DNA of 64,000 nt from Pleurostoma richardsiae. Its lineage: Eukaryota; Ascomycota; Sordariomycetes; Calosphaeriales; Pleurostomataceae. Below the pieces are notes generated by a model. That model was not told where the DNA came from and made no database searches. It worked only from the letters and a program-made list of their open reading frames with translations. The DNA is taken from assembly GCA_030052745.1 (NCBI GenBank), contig JANBVO010000025.1, positions 248,001 to 312,000 on the forward strand, read 5' to 3'. This document shows positions 22,296 to 32,734 of the stretch, piece by piece. The number at the start of each line of letters is the position of its first letter. The first letter of the stretch is position 1. Both the position numbers and the translations under genes were made by a program.

Positions 22296-24109
22296 GTCGC
22301 AGTTGCGGGCGGGAGCCGGCTCAGGTCAGAGGATCGCACCAGGGCAAGAGGATGGAAAATGAAGCTGGGCTCGCAACCAAAGATATTAAAAATAGGGGAC
22401 GAGAAAATCTCAAGGGACAAAATGGATCAAGGCGGTCCTGGGAAAGAAGGAGGTACAGGTGATCATTGTCGTGAACGTGCGGTCATTCTCTAGGCGTGAT
22501 GGCAGGTCGTCGGCAGCTCAGATATATCCCGGCTGTCTTAGGCGCAACAGTCGGTGATGGGGTGGGAAGTCGGAGCCGTGCCTGTGAGCAAGGCGGCAGG
22601 GCGGGACGGGTTGGGGGCTGAAGAGTAGGCGGCGCTCGTGCTGCGTAGGTGAGGAGCGGAACAGGTGATTGTGGGAGGTGAAGGAGACGTGAGAGACTGA
22701 GGGAATGGGTCGGTCGCACCAAGAGGGACAATCGAGGCAGTGGGCAAAAGCGGTGCTGCTGACCTCCGCCCCCTCTGGCAGAAAACAAGATTCTTCAGCA
22801 GGTCTCTGGCTCAGCTGGAGCTCAGGAAACGAAGAAGTCGAGGTTGGGCGGCGATGGGCGCGCTTGAACGGAGATGTGTCGGACAGGCGTCGTCACTGGA
22901 GTGCCATCCCCTTTTCTCTCCTCCGCGTGGAGATTTCTGAATAGCTTCTCGCTTTGGGCGATCCGAATCTGGAGATTTTGGAACCGGGTGTCTAGTGTAA
23001 TAAAGGCGAGTAATGGCCAGAGCAGGGTAAGTTAGCAGCTGGTGGGTGGAGATGGGTAAACCCGTAACAAGGTAAAACCGCCCAATCCCAGCGTGTGACA
23101 GGCCGGGTCGCGTTACATAATCCGTCCTCGCACTTTACCAAGTACCTCCGTACCGTCCGACGCCCGAGATACTGCAGCCTCGCTTTCCGCGAACATCGAA
23201 TGAAGCCTCTTCTCCAGTCATGTCACGAAATCTTCCTTCGTAGGCACTTCAGCGGACTGGAGCAGACTGTGTATCTCTTATTATGACCAGGCCTACCTAT
23301 CCTAAGGAACATCTGTTGATTCACAACCTCCACTTAGACCTCTCTACTAGCTTACACCGACGGGTTGCTATTCTGAAAGCCCTCCTGCCCATATAGATAT
23401 GGTCTAAGTAGTTTCTATCATCGCGAACCTTGTCTAGCAAGCTGTGAAACTTGTGATACCGGCGTCATCCGTCTCGGCTTAGCAGGGGCATTAGGAGCCT
23501 CAACCAAGCCACCATCCTTACTGTGCGCTTAGTCGCGTGCCACAGTACCTGGATCTGAAGCATGCGCCCGTCTTCAGCCTTGGTGCGGCGCTTGCTTCCT
23601 GCAGCCGAGCCAGGAGGTTGGCTCTGGAAGTCCACTGACAAGAGACGCTTCAGGTTCTTCTGGAATGCGAGAGATAGGTGACTTTGGCAATGAATCACTT
23701 TCTGTCCCGACACGAGGACGGACCGGATCGGTTTGGTAAGCCATGTTTGCCATGGCCGAGACTAGATTGGTTGATCTGCTCTATCGGCTCTATCAAGTAC
23801 CTTGTGGAATATCCCGAACTGCCGTCTTTTGTGTATGATTCGTCAACAGGCCATCGCTGAGTTGAGAAAGCGCCTTCCAGTACAATGGATGCAAGATGCC
23901 GTGACAACCCAGTGGCGCCTCGATAACCTTGGTGTATTGAATCTACTGCGCGCCTCGCGGAAACCTACTTTGGCTCCCGTCCATGATCTGTTAAGTTGAG
24001 CAAGAACTTTTCTTTTTAGCGGGTATCATTATCAGCAAGAATGTCCTCTGGTCAATTCCCGCACGTGTGACACAGCATGAGCGCCGAGGAGTCGAGCTTG
24101 ATAAGCCTC
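22296..24109. other. Intergenic region upstream of R3H-SUZ gene
   Basis: About 1.8 kb. The left part should be the promoter and leader of the R3H-SUZ gene, the right end the 3' flank of the arginyl-tRNA synthetase gene. ORFs at 22483-22788 and 23465-23713 show no recognisable motif. No transposon or RNA gene seen. Confidence 0.6.
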
Positions 24110-26684
24110 TCACATCCTACTTTCGGTCAGCACTAGCAGGATCTCGGCAGTTGAGGTGGGGTTAGGACGCACCGATCGACCGGAGTCAGGCCCAACAGCC
24201 GCATGCCGTTGGCCAGCACGATCCGCGAAGCATCGTACAGCGCCATCCGCGCCTTCATGACCTCGGGCTCGCTGCCCACGACCTGGAGGTGGTCGTAGCT
24301 GCTGCTAACGACGTGCGTCATCTTGAACAGGTACGTAAGTACGGTCGTCGGCTCCAGAGTCTTCAGTGTGTTCTGCAGGACATCGGGCCACTGGGCGAGC
24401 AGCCGGACGATATTGACACTGTGCGGCTCGGTGAGGAGAGACATGTCGGCCGTGGCTAGCTCCTCGTCCGACAAGCCCGCACGCTTCTTGATAGAGCAGA
24501 TACGCGTGTGCGCGTACTGGAGGTAGGGGCCGGTGTCGCCTTCAAACGACGTCATGGCCTCCATGTTGAAGGTATAGTCATTAATCCTAGAGGCGTTATT
24601 AAGCCCGCCCATTCAGGAATAAAACACCGAGGAGACAAACCTCTTTCCGCTCATGTCCTGCACCATGACACTGCTGATACCAAGAACATCGGCGGTATGC
24701 TCAGGATCCTCCACCTGGGCATACTTCGCCTCGTTCTTCTTCATGGTCTCATGCATCGCGTCGGCGCAGTCCCGAAGGATGTCGTCCAAGCTGAGCAGGT
24801 TTGCAATTAGCATACGCTAGTATCATGAGGGGTGAAGAGTCTCAACGAAGATCGCATGGGCGACATACAACTTCACCGTGCCCTTCCGGGTACTCATTCC
24901 AAGAACCATGCCAAAGTTGATGTGTTGGCCTATTCAATACAGTGTTAGAGTGAATGCGCGGATAGATTAGTCTTAAAACCTACAGCGATCGGCAATGTCC
25001 TTATAACCGAGCAGCTCGACGATCTTAAAGAGCTGCTTGAGATGCAGGTCCTGAGCGCTCGCAACGACGTAGATCATCTTGTCGAAGTGATATTTCTCGT
25101 ACTATAATGTTTCAAGTTAATTATCACTGGTTGGGACGCGTGCCTATGATGTGACGGAAGAGGCAAGCAGTGAATGTCTACGTACGCGGCCCAGAAGCTC
25201 ACTGATATCTCGAGTGAGATACAATGCGGTACCATCCCGTTTCCTATGATCATAAAGTGGTCAGTAACCGTATAGATGCGGATAAGGAAGTGTTCAAGAA
25301 CTTTAAAAGGCACGTACCGGACGACCGCCTTCTCGAGGCGCTTGCCCTCCTTTCCAGGGACCAGCGCTGCAAAGTCAACCAGCAAGGCACCCTTGTCCTC
25401 CTTGACAATGCCCTTTTCGGCCATCTCCTTTCCAACCTTCTCCATGGACTCCTCAGTGACCTGGCTTTCGCCGCTATAGTCATCGAAGCGAATGTTGAGC
25501 CTGGCATAGGTCTGCTGGTACCGGACGATGCTGAGGTCCCGGAACCGCCTCCAGAGCGCAAGCGCCGCCTCGTCCCGGTCGGTCATCTTCCTGAAGTAGC
25601 CGCGGGCCTGCTCGTCCAGGGAGTTGGCTTCGAGCGCAGTCACATCCTCACCGGCCTTCTTCTTGGCCTCTATGGACTCTTTCTCCTCCAACATCTCCTT
25701 ATTGATCCGCACGTAAAGCTGGAAGAGGTGGTTGATCGGGTCGGCCCTGAGAGCCTCCTCGTCTCCGTACTTCTCATAAGCCAGAGCCAGAAGACCATAC
25801 TGCTTGCCCCAGTCACCGAGATAGTTGATCCGGATAACATCCCAGCCGGCGGCCTCGTGCAGATTCGCTAAGAAGCTACCAATGATTGTCGACCGCAGAT
25901 GGCCGGCGTGGAACGGCTTCGCAATGTTTGGCGAACTGAACTCTACAATAATGCGCTTCTTCCCCTCTTTAGGATCCTTGGGGTTTTTGAGGCCATTGAA
26001 CCGGTTGCGACCGTACTCAGGGCCGAGCTTCTGGATCATGGGAATGACGGTCTGCTTCAGGGGTTCGGGCTTGACAAAGAACGACATGAAGTGGCCTGTC
26101 GCCACAGGCTTCTGGAAAAGGGGATCATCCTCGGGGAACTGCCGCGACAATTAGTCCAGAAGACCAAAGCTCGCCGTGTGGAAGCGTCATACCTTGGCTG
26201 CCCATTCCGCGGCCAGATCAGCCGGCTTCGGCCCCTTGATGCGGAGAGCTGGCGTGGCTATAACAAAGTCGCCCTTGTCAAGGCCCGTCGTCCACTGGAC
26301 AATGGGGTATATGATCTTGGTATCGACACCCGAGATCTTGCCCAAGACATCGCTAAGGTGCGCCCGGTACAGATCGAAGGGGTTGATTTCGGGGTGCGTC
26401 GCGGGGTACTTCTCAGCGATTGACTCGAGGGAGAGGCCCCCGATCTTCTGCAGAAGGTGGTCTATAGACCCTTGGGAAGCCATAATCATGGACAGGTCGC
26501 GACTCGAATTTGTATACGTGCGGTTTGTCGGTGCGGCTTGAGCTGGGGTGTTGTAGGCGTAGGTGGAGGGGCTCCAAAGGCGGGCGGGCGCAGTATAGAA
26601 AGGTCGAGTCTTGCTCGATGGCCGAAGACGAATTGAAAATGTCTGAAGGGAAGATCGGGAGGGAAGAGCAAGACAGGCCTTCAT
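24110..26684 (-). CDS. RRS1: Arginyl-tRNA synthetase, probably dual cytosolic/mitochondrial
   Basis: Class I aminoacyl-tRNA synthetase charging tRNA-Arg. Eight exons close in phase: 26684-26193, 26138-25318, 25243-25186, 25101-24984, 24929-24869, 24790-24641, 24586-24173 and 24116-24110, for 706 residues. The catalytic site has the HIGH-type HAGHLRS (about residue 241) in SSPNIAKPFHAGHLRSTIIG, then GDWGKQYGLL, KRDGTALYLTRDISELLGR, QHINFGMVLGMSTRKGTVKF and, in the C-terminal DALR domain, GDTGPYLQYAHTRICSI. The first 65 residues (from MKACLALPSRSSLQTFSIRL) are basic and Ser/Thr-rich like a mitochondrial presequence, and further ATGs at 26489 and 26483 (MIMASQGS) would give a cytosolic form. The last exon is 7 nt and restores the family C-terminus GLTPVDRM; unspliced, the frame would end with an unrelated tail. 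Confidence 0.95.
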
Positions 26685-27108
26685 GAAGCGACTTGCCTTT
26701 CTGCGACCAAACCCTCTGGAACGAGTGAGCAATCCGTCTTCTGTGACTCAGATTCTGCTGCTGCAAATCATCGGGTATCCCGAGCGTCGATGTGAATAAA
26801 AAAGTTGCGATCCAACCAGCCCAAGGTACATGGGTACAAACCGGTATCGTCTTATCGAACGGGCGTCACGTGAGCGCATCATGATAGTTGATACCTACCA
26901 AACTTGCATAGAACCACCAACGACGACAACCAGTGCTGAGTGCATACGCCGGGCAGGTGGGCTTGCAGCAACAACGCAATATCCTTTCGACATTTGTGAC
27001 GTCCTTCGAAAGGCCTCCCAATCAAACCCATCCATTTGGTACAGTTGGTCTTATTAAGACTTCACTCATCAGAAACCTCGCCATCTGTTCCTCATACAGA
27101 TTGCCACC
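26685..27108. promoter_or_regulatory. Shared upstream region of ArgRS and zinc-knuckle genes
   Basis: 424 bp between divergent starts, presumed to hold both promoters. No TATA box or named site can be supported. Confidence 0.5.
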
Positions 27109-28165
27109 ATGTACAGCAGGGGCAGAAGTGGCCCCAGGCAAGCCACGCCCGCGAATGTCCAGTGCCAGAAGTGCCTTAAACGAGATATGTAGAGCCTTCC
27201 ATGTGAACAATGTACATCACGCTGACATCCACAGAACGACACTACTCATACGAGTGCAAAGCACCTCCTCAAGAGCGTCCATACGTACCGAGGCCGTCTA
27301 GGACACAACAGCTACTGAACCCAAAGCTTGTCCCCAAGCTATCAACGGATGCCCCCAATCCCCTTCAGCAGAAGTAATGCCCGCCTCATCCACGCTCTGC
27401 CCTTGGCCATGTCACTGACCCGCTGTCAGGAAAGGTGTTGCCGATGAGGAGCTAGCAAAGAAGGAAGCAGAGAGGGCTAGGAAGCGGGACCTAGACGAGG
27501 AAGAAGAGGCAGAGCCACTTCACAGTCATTCGCCTCCATCTAAACGCCAGAGGTCCGCCTCAGTAGACTCCGTGTCGTCCATCTCTACGTCGAGGTCACG
27601 TTCTCCGCCGCTCCGACGGGGCCGCCGTTCTCCAACACCCCAGCGGGCAGCCCCACGTGGCCGGCCAACTTCTGTTTCCAGATCTCGGTCAAGGAGTAGG
27701 CCTCTGAGTGGGTCCAGAAGCCGATCCAGAAGCAAGTCCTTTGATTCCGGCAGTCACCGCCGGCGGAGGCGTCCTCCCAGTCTGAGCGAACAGCGCCGAG
27801 GCCCCAGATCGCACAGCGCCCGTGATCTGTCACCACCGTCTCGACGTGACAGGCGTAGATCTTCTCGTGAGGACTCGGCCGGGTATAGTAGTGACGAGAG
27901 GTCTCGGCAGCGTGGGCGGCGTGACTCCCGATCGCCCGAGCGTCCGACACCAAGGGGACCCGATGATCAAGGCAGGCCGTATCAGGAAGGGCAGCGGCGC
28001 TACAGGGACAGGGAGGTCGGATACCGGGAGCGGGATGAGCGCCCTAGCAGGCAGCCGCCGCGGAGGGAGTCACCGCGCGGACGAGGGCCGGAGCCACCAA
28101 GGGAACGAAGTCTCAGTCCCTTCAGCAAGAGATTAGCGTTGACCCAGGCGATGAACAGGAGGTAG
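27109..28165 (+). CDS. Zinc-knuckle, RS-rich protein (ZCCHC10/SREK1IP1-like)
   Basis: Likely nuclear RNA-binding protein related to splicing. Exon 1 from the ATG at 27109 encodes MYSRGRSGPRQATPANVQCQ then KCLKRD. Exon 2 (27235-27373) gives RHYSYECKAPPQERPYVPRP followed by SRTQQLLNPKLVPKL, and exon 3 (27430-28165) gives KKGVADEELAKKEAERARKR and a long Arg/Ser-rich tail. Together this is the fungal CCHC zinc-knuckle family (C-x2-C ... H-x4-C) with PSRTQQL motif and RS domain, about 318 residues. Exons 2 and 3 join cleanly (GTAATG donor). The exon 1 to exon 2 junction does not: the only usable GT donor (27189) and the AG before 27235 leave the frame off by one nucleotide. So there is either a sequence error, a non-canonical splice site, or a damaged gene. 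It converges on Cwf18, also splicing-linked. Confidence 0.75.
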
Positions 28166-28331
28166 ATGTTGGGTATCGATTGCGCACTCTAGCATTTAGC
28201 CGCAATAAGAATAAAGATCGAGGTCGCGCCCAAACAACCATAAGCCAGGCCTCAAAACGCCGATGCTCCCCCTGCCGGCCTTTTTAGATGCACCATTCCA
28301 TCCATGCGGATGTGAAATGACTCCCCCTGGA

Positions 28332-29015
28332 TCAGTCCTCCTCCAGCTCCTGCTCACGCTCCCTCCGGGCCTCCTCTTCGTCCTCTTGCTCCCGGAGCCG
28401 TATGCCCTCCAACAGCTCTGCGCCAGCCAGCCCTCCAGCCTCCGCAGCATCTCCATTCTCCGCCGCTGCAGACGGCCCTGCGTCCTTGATCACCGCCGCC
28501 TTCTTGGCCTCCAGACGCTCGCGCACCAGCCGCGCGATGGCGTTGTCCGTCCTCACGTTCAGCACCTCCATCTTCTTGTCCAGCTCCCTCTTCAGGTCCC
28601 AGTTCGGCTTCTTGGGCTGTAGCTTGAACAGATCGATCCCCTTGTCGTCCTTCGCCTCCTCGGCGGCTTTTCTCCTCAACTCTGCCTCCAGCTCCTCCGC
28701 CTGGTCCTCGAGCGTCTGCTTCTCCAGCCCCAGCGTCGGCGGCGCCTCGAAGCCGAGCTTGGGGCCCCGCGTCTCGAAGTCGAAGTTGCGACCGGACAGG
28801 TGCAGCCGCGCGACGTCCACCTCGTCCTCTGGCGCCGCTGGCCGCGGCGAAGTCGCACGGACCTCGTCGATCGGCGTCGAGGAGGTGGGCCGCGGGCCGA
28901 CGGGGACGTCGTCGTCTGCGGCGTCGGGCTGCTTGCGCTTGAGGGACTTGAGCTTGGCGAGGCGGGCCTTACGGTCGTCCGCGGCCGCGCTGAGGGTAAC
29001 GTGGGAAGAGGACAT
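28332..29015 (-). CDS. CWF18: Cwf18/CCDC12-type pre-mRNA splicing factor
   Basis: Single-exon 227-residue protein of the cwf18 family (human CCDC12), a component of activated spliceosomes in the nucleus. The sequence shows a basic N-terminus (DDRKARLAKLKSLKRKQ), the LSGRNFDFETRGPKLGFEAP segment, and the signature block KPNWDLKRELDKKMEVLNVR followed by TDNAIARLVRERL. The Glu/Arg-rich C-terminus is a likely coiled coil (LREQEDEEEARREREQELEE). Length is close to family members. It lies 166 bp from the end of the RS-rich zinc-knuckle gene and is divergent from the PPR gene. The N-terminal Asp/Pro-rich stretch is variable and gives no further clue. Confidence 0.88.
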   Translation of the reverse strand: MSSSHVTLSAAADDRKARLAKLKSLKRKQPDAADDDVPVGPRPTSSTPIDEVRATSPRPAAPEDEVDVARLHLSGRNFDFETRGPKLGFEAPPTLGLEKQTLEDQAEELEAELRRKAAEEAKDDKGIDLFKLQPKKPNWDLKRELDKKMEVLNVRTDNAIARLVRERLEAKKAAVIKDAGPSAAAENGDAAEAGGLAGAELLEGIRLREQEDEEEARREREQELEED

Positions 29016-29373
29016 CTTGGCAAGTCTGTTCTCGGCCGACGCGGCGTTGCCGGGCTGTCTTGTGTGAGCTTCGCAGTCGAAGATGTCGAGTTAACGAAGG
29101 ATCAGAAAAGTTCGGGACGGGTTTGAGGGCTCGCCAGCGTCAATTGATGCAAGGTGTGGTGGCGGCTCTTAGCGCAACAAACGCTCGAGCCAACCTGCAT
29201 CGACCCCTGTCAGCCTTAAAAAACCGATCCCAAGCCTCGGGAACCCTGCTGGGAAAGCCGGACCTCGCAGGAAATTAACGACGCGCAGACGAGGGCAAGA
29301 GGATCGCGGATTCAATCGTCTCCGATGCAGCGTGAAACTCACAGGCGCGGCTCTTCTCGGTAATACTGGCAGG
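29016..29373. promoter_or_regulatory. Shared upstream region of Cwf18 and PPR genes
   Basis: 358 bp between divergent ATGs (29015 and 29374). Presumed promoters; the PPR frame is open back to 29332 but without an ATG. Confidence 0.5.
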
Positions 29374-32034
29374 ATGCAACAATCGCCATTCATTTGCCGC
29401 TCCTGTCTCGCACAGCTGCGACGGTCATGGCGGCCGAAGTTTGCAACTACAAGCCCTCGCCTCCTCACCTCAACAGCGTCTACCCGAGGTATGAGGGTAC
29501 AAGCCGCAGCACCTACGGGAGGACCAGACGCTCTACCAACCGGCGGTGATGGATCATTACCTTGGAGCAACAGGGACCTTGTGGCGCAACCGATTTCTCG
29601 AAGTGACGGCCGGACACCAAGTCCTACCGCCCGAGAACTGGACAACAAGCATCTCGGGAAAGAGAGTGCTCCGACCGGGGGCAGATATACTGCGCATGAT
29701 GCGGTCTTATGGGATATATTCGATGAGACTTTGAATGGGGGCGGCGACAACGCAGGGGGATTTCGCGCACACGAAGGCCTTGAGGAACAGCAAGAGAGTA
29801 CAAGCTCGTCGAGACGACTCCATCAGGGCGGCCTATCCTCAAGAGGGCGGATGAAGACGAAGAGGAGTGGGGAGAGAACATCTAAGGATGTCCAGAGTGC
29901 CCAACTGGCCTACTTGAAAAGTGTCTCTGACCCTAAGAAATGGGACGTGACACGCAAAGAGTTCAAGCAGTGGAAGCGGAATCTCGCCCGCCTTGAAGAC
30001 GGGCGGCCCGTCAAGTTTATGGATTGGGTCATCACGAAGACGGCATCGCTCCAGGCGCGCGATTCTCCAGACAAAATGAGAGATTCTTGGACTGAAATAG
30101 ACCCCGGACGACGTTCACGGATCTGCGGGCTCATCCTAATGTGTGCCCTGCAAGCAGACCCCGTCACGTCGCACCTATTGCTGAGGGCTATATTCCAGGA
30201 TCCTCTTCCTCCTGCTTACATGATACAAGACACTATTCAGTACCTTGTTTACAAGCTACGCGGCAAGCCTCTTTCAGACACCTTTACCGAAGAGCTGTAC
30301 GAGACAGTTCTCTTTGTGCTCGAGAACAGCCCCCGAGGCTACCTTCGCCTCCGGCAGAACACGGTATACAGTCTCATGAAACATGTTGGTGTGGAGAAGA
30401 AAAGAGCTCTCTACCATGCCCTCGTGGAATCTCAACATCAGCTGCACGCCTACACGCTTCTTCAGTTCGCGAGTGCGTTTTCCAGAGATCCGACGACCAA
30501 GGAGCTGTCCCTTGAGATACTTGAGAATCTTCTCAAGGCCGATGCCTTGGACATAAACACGCCTCATGGAGCGAGCTTATGCACATCCATCCTGACAATG
30601 AAGGAGGACGATCTTTTATCGGGAAGTGTCTCTACATCGCCAGCAGAACTCTTCCAGTGTCTGCTGGACTGTGGGCTGAACCCGAACGTCATAACTTACA
30701 CCGCCATCATCAGAAACCTGTGTCTCACAAGGGAACTAGGCATCGCATGGCAGGTTTTCGATGTCATGAAACAGCACAGGATCGAGCCGGATGCTTATCT
30801 CTACTCGACTCTGCTCAATGGGTCCAAGCTGTGCGGCGACTTCCACTCGCTGCGACGGGTAGCTACCATGGCTCGCACAGCTCAAATACGAGACCCCGTC
30901 GTCTGGAACGACCTTCTCCACTCTGTTTTCCTTTCCGCCGTTATTGAAGCGCGAGCCACAGGCATGAAGCCACCACGTGTTCTCCCGGCCTTCGGCTCTA
31001 TGCTTCGTCTATACGCTAGATTCTTCAATCTCGAGCCCTTGAAGAAGCTACTCTTGGTGGATGTCAAGCAGCTCCTGACAGAGGCTGAGCAGGCCCCTGC
31101 CCATCACTGGTCGTTCACTCGCAAACTCGAGCCGCTGTGGGACGATCTGGCACCCCTCGCTCCGGACGAGCTCATCGAGCCGACGACTTCCACGCTGGGG
31201 ACCATGATCCTGGGATATGTGAGGAGCTTCTCCCAACCCTACAATGTGATCGCCTTCTACTCCCACTTTCGGAGCCTCCTCAAGGAAGGCGACCCCGTGA
31301 CCGTGCACATCGTCCAGATGGAAGGCACCCTCGTACACGACATCGTCATCAAGGCGCTCGCGGAGTGGCGCGGCATGCTTCGCGTAGCCCTCGACGTCGT
31401 CAGCGACATGCTCAAGGACGCGACCCCGACCCCGGCCGAGGGCGGCGATAGCACCAGCGCGGCCGCTCTCGCGGCGCCGCGGCGGCACCCCCCTCCCAGC
31501 GTGCACACCTGGAGCATCCTGCTCAACGGCTTCATGTACTTCCGGCAGAAGCGGCAGGGCGAGCGGATCCTGCAGATGATGCGCGAGCACGGCGTGGCGC
31601 CCAACCTGGTGACCTGGAACACGCTGGCGGCCGGGTACGCGCGGCTGCAGGAGGTCGGACGCACAGTACGGGCGCTGCAGCGGCTCGAGGCGGCGGGCCA
31701 CGAGGCCGACGACTTCACGCTGCGAGCGTTCTCGTACCTCAAGAACAAGGGGCGCGCGATCTCGCAGATGGAATCGATGATCGAGCGGAAGAAAGCGGCG
31801 AGGGTCATAGAGGAGGCGAGGAGTGTCGGGCAGGAGGGGGAGCAGCTTGAGGCTCATGAGGAAGAAGAAGTGGAGGAGGGACTGAGGAGGCTGGAGAACG
31901 CAGTAGAGGAGCTGGCAAAGATGACGGAGGAGGACGGCGCCAGTGGTGAGGGCCTGTCTCGTGGCGTCGAAGATGATGAACTGGATATTCAGGACAGTGA
32001 GCGTGGTCGTGAACATGCTGGATCATGGCGTTAG
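29374..32034 (+). CDS. Mitochondrial pentatricopeptide repeat (PPR) protein
   Basis: Predicted mitochondrial RNA-binding protein of 886 residues in one exon, with the start at the first in-frame ATG. The N-terminus MQQSPFICRSCLAQLRRSWR is basic, Ser/Cys-containing and fits a mitochondrial targeting sequence; the ICRSC pattern is common in fungal mitochondrial proteins. PPR units are visible at about residues 430-510 (GLNPNVITYTAIIRNLCLTR, MKQHRIEPDAYLYSTLLNGS) and about 710-800 (HTWSILLNGFMYFRQKRQGE, REHGVAPNLVTWNTLAAGYA). An acidic, Glu-rich C-terminus of about 80 residues follows. Such proteins stabilise, process or activate translation of specific mitochondrial transcripts; the target is unknown. 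It may be related to yeast Pet309/Neurospora CYA-5-type factors, but I cannot claim orthology. Confidence 0.88.
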   Translation: MQQSPFICRSCLAQLRRSWRPKFATTSPRLLTSTASTRGMRVQAAAPTGGPDALPTGGDGSLPWSNRDLVAQPISRSDGRTPSPTARELDNKHLGKESAPTGGRYTAHDAVLWDIFDETLNGGGDNAGGFRAHEGLEEQQESTSSSRRLHQGGLSSRGRMKTKRSGERTSKDVQSAQLAYLKSVSDPKKWDVTRKEFKQWKRNLARLEDGRPVKFMDWVITKTASLQARDSPDKMRDSWTEIDPGRRSRICGLILMCALQADPVTSHLLLRAIFQDPLPPAYMIQDTIQYLVYKLRGKPLSDTFTEELYETVLFVLENSPRGYLRLRQNTVYSLMKHVGVEKKRALYHALVESQHQLHAYTLLQFASAFSRDPTTKELSLEILENLLKADALDINTPHGASLCTSILTMKEDDLLSGSVSTSPAELFQCLLDCGLNPNVITYTAIIRNLCLTRELGIAWQVFDVMKQHRIEPDAYLYSTLLNGSKLCGDFHSLRRVATMARTAQIRDPVVWNDLLHSVFLSAVIEARATGMKPPRVLPAFGSMLRLYARFFNLEPLKKLLLVDVKQLLTEAEQAPAHHWSFTRKLEPLWDDLAPLAPDELIEPTTSTLGTMILGYVRSFSQPYNVIAFYSHFRSLLKEGDPVTVHIVQMEGTLVHDIVIKALAEWRGMLRVALDVVSDMLKDATPTPAEGGDSTSAAALAAPRRHPPPSVHTWSILLNGFMYFRQKRQGERILQMMREHGVAPNLVTWNTLAAGYARLQEVGRTVRALQRLEAAGHEADDFTLRAFSYLKNKGRAISQMESMIERKKAARVIEEARSVGQEGEQLEAHEEEEVEEGLRRLENAVEELAKMTEEDGASGEGLSRGVEDDELDIQDSERGREHAGSWR

Positions 32035-32734
32035 GACTTGGAGGACGCATGTATGATCAAGGCTGACATATCAAGATGTCATAGGATAGAGATAGACTGT
32101 ATATGGCACAAAGAATCTCTACACGGATTCATCCTACTTGAAGACTTTACCAACGTAGCCCTGGTTGAAGTTCAGACCTTAGATAGCCACTCTTGTATCA
32201 TGAGTTTCGAGGGTTCTATTGGGCCGTCCCATGTTTGACTCAGAAGTCTTTTACACGTATTCCGTGTTCATCATCGTGAATTTCACAGTAGACAGCTTTA
32301 ATAGTTGGTGATGCCCATAGACGATCGAGTTATTCCAGCGGTATAAAGTCGAAGACTTCAACGAACAAACTCGTCTGCCCCTTTTGTCCTAGACCCTCGC
32401 CCCTCGTGTTCTCTTAACTTTCGGATCTAAGCCGCATACCGATTTGTCTTCAAGCCTTAGGCAGCGCTGTCGATGGAGGTACTTCCCCCCTCAGCCCCTT
32501 GTCACCGTGCCCCTGAGCTTTCTCTCACCTTGACGGCAACGGCGTCGTCACTTCAGATGACACCAACAAGTGCCGCCTCCCACCTCAGCCGGGCTCTCCC
32601 TTTTCTTCCCTCTCCACTCGCCTTTCCCGTCCTCTCCTCTCACCTTCTTTCACCCACGACAATCACGGAACCCAAGCCATCTCCAACCTTCTACTCACCA
32701 TTATCGCCGGCTTTGAGCACCACCGGTCACAACC
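32035..32734. other. Intergenic region
   Basis: About 700 bp between two plus-strand genes: PPR 3' flank, then a strongly pyrimidine-rich leader from about 32390 to the next ATG, typical of a fungal promoter and 5' UTR. No gene seen. Confidence 0.65.
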
